Both the position numbers and the translations under genes were made by a program. 44,165 bases of DNA, from contig JAKSDJ010000238.1 in NCBI GenBank assembly GCA_022360155.1, forward strand, positions 1-44,165, written 5' to 3'. The notes under the pieces are model-generated. The model was not told the origin of the DNA. It saw only the letters and a program-made list of their open reading frames with translations, and did not search any database. The DNA is from Chloroflexales bacterium. GTDB taxonomy: Bacteria; Chloroflexota; Chloroflexia; Chloroflexales; Chloroflexaceae. This document shows, piece by piece, positions 44,076 through 44,165 of the stretch. How positions within the stretch are numbered: the stretch's first letter is position 1; every line of letters begins with the position of its first letter.

Positions 44076-44165
44076 TATAGCAATCCGCTTTGTGTTGTAG
44101 CACCGCTTGCTCACCGCCCGAGGGCGGCGCTACGTGGGCCTTACAACCGGTTTAGGGTTGCTATA
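44076..44165. mobile_element. second MITE-like element, at the window end
   Basis: 90 bp. Ends TATAGCAATCC (44076-44086) and GGGTTGCTATA (44155-44165) are inverted with one mismatch; inside, GTAGCACCGC (44098-44107) and GCGGCGCTAC pair with one mismatch around CCGCCCGAGGGCGG. Same nested design as the element at 14818-14955 but different end sequences. Ends of TATA type recall IS630/mariner-like MITEs, which target TA; the parent transposase is not in the window. The right end coincides with the window edge. Confidence 0.5.

Overview
The window is about 44 kb of bacterial chromosome with a moderately high GC content. Gene content points to a filamentous Chloroflexota, most likely class Chloroflexia (Roseiflexus/Chloroflexus relatives). 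The pointers are a two-cysteine CtaA-type heme A synthase, a DUF2723 membrane protein with the lineage's usual extracellular C-terminal domain, HAMP/PAS-STAS regulators, FGE-type fragments and intergenic repeats of the GGTTnnCAGGTT type. This placement is inference from gene families; there is no rRNA or marker gene in the window, and I saw no tRNA, rRNA or CRISPR array.

Layout. 1-4.0 kb (minus): glycogen branching enzyme (cut by the window start) and GlgE maltosyltransferase, two steps of the GlgE alpha-glucan route. 4.4-8.2 kb (minus): complete de novo NAD set nadA-nadB-nadC, preceded by an array of four similar palindromic operator-like sites. 8.6-9.9 kb: a decayed HAMP-STAS regulator, a membrane-anchored rhodanese lacking its catalytic cysteine and a small companion ORF. 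10-16.2 kb: heme A synthase, gluconokinase-like FGGY kinase, DUF2723 membrane protein, a repeat-rich gap with a MITE-like element, and an esterase. 16.6-20.1 kb (plus): a membrane-anchored pseudokinase with a DnaJ-type zinc domain, then a lipoprotein glycosidase. 20.3-29.8 kb: Tat-exported PhoD phosphatase, a methyltransferase gene broken by one in-frame stop, an alpha/beta hydrolase, Tat-exported Fe/Mn superoxide dismutase, an FAD oxidoreductase and a SulP anion transporter. 30.6-31.1 kb: an antitoxin gene followed by a frameshifted RelE/ParE toxin. 31.6-37.8 kb (minus): a seven-gene cluster with a FecBCD-type ABC importer, DJ-1/PfpI protein, PepSY membrane protein, cytochrome c and a small membrane protein, read here as a redox-coupled metal or siderophore uptake unit. 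38.0-39.8 kb: a decay zone with broken EamA and FGE genes that meet head to head. 40.0-44.2 kb: a DUF429 protein, a PAS-PAS-STAS stressosome-type regulator, an unassigned alpha/beta hydrolase and a second MITE-like element at the window end.

How it fits together: most of the window is ordinary housekeeping and envelope metabolism interleaved with accessory DNA. The parts most worth attention are the pseudokinase-zinc finger membrane protein, the PepSY/cytochrome/ABC cluster, the nadA operator array and the two nested-palindrome elements. At least five genes are visibly broken (HAMP-STAS, methyltransferase, toxin, EamA, FGE), so this stretch is under active gene decay, unless some lesions are sequencing or assembly errors.
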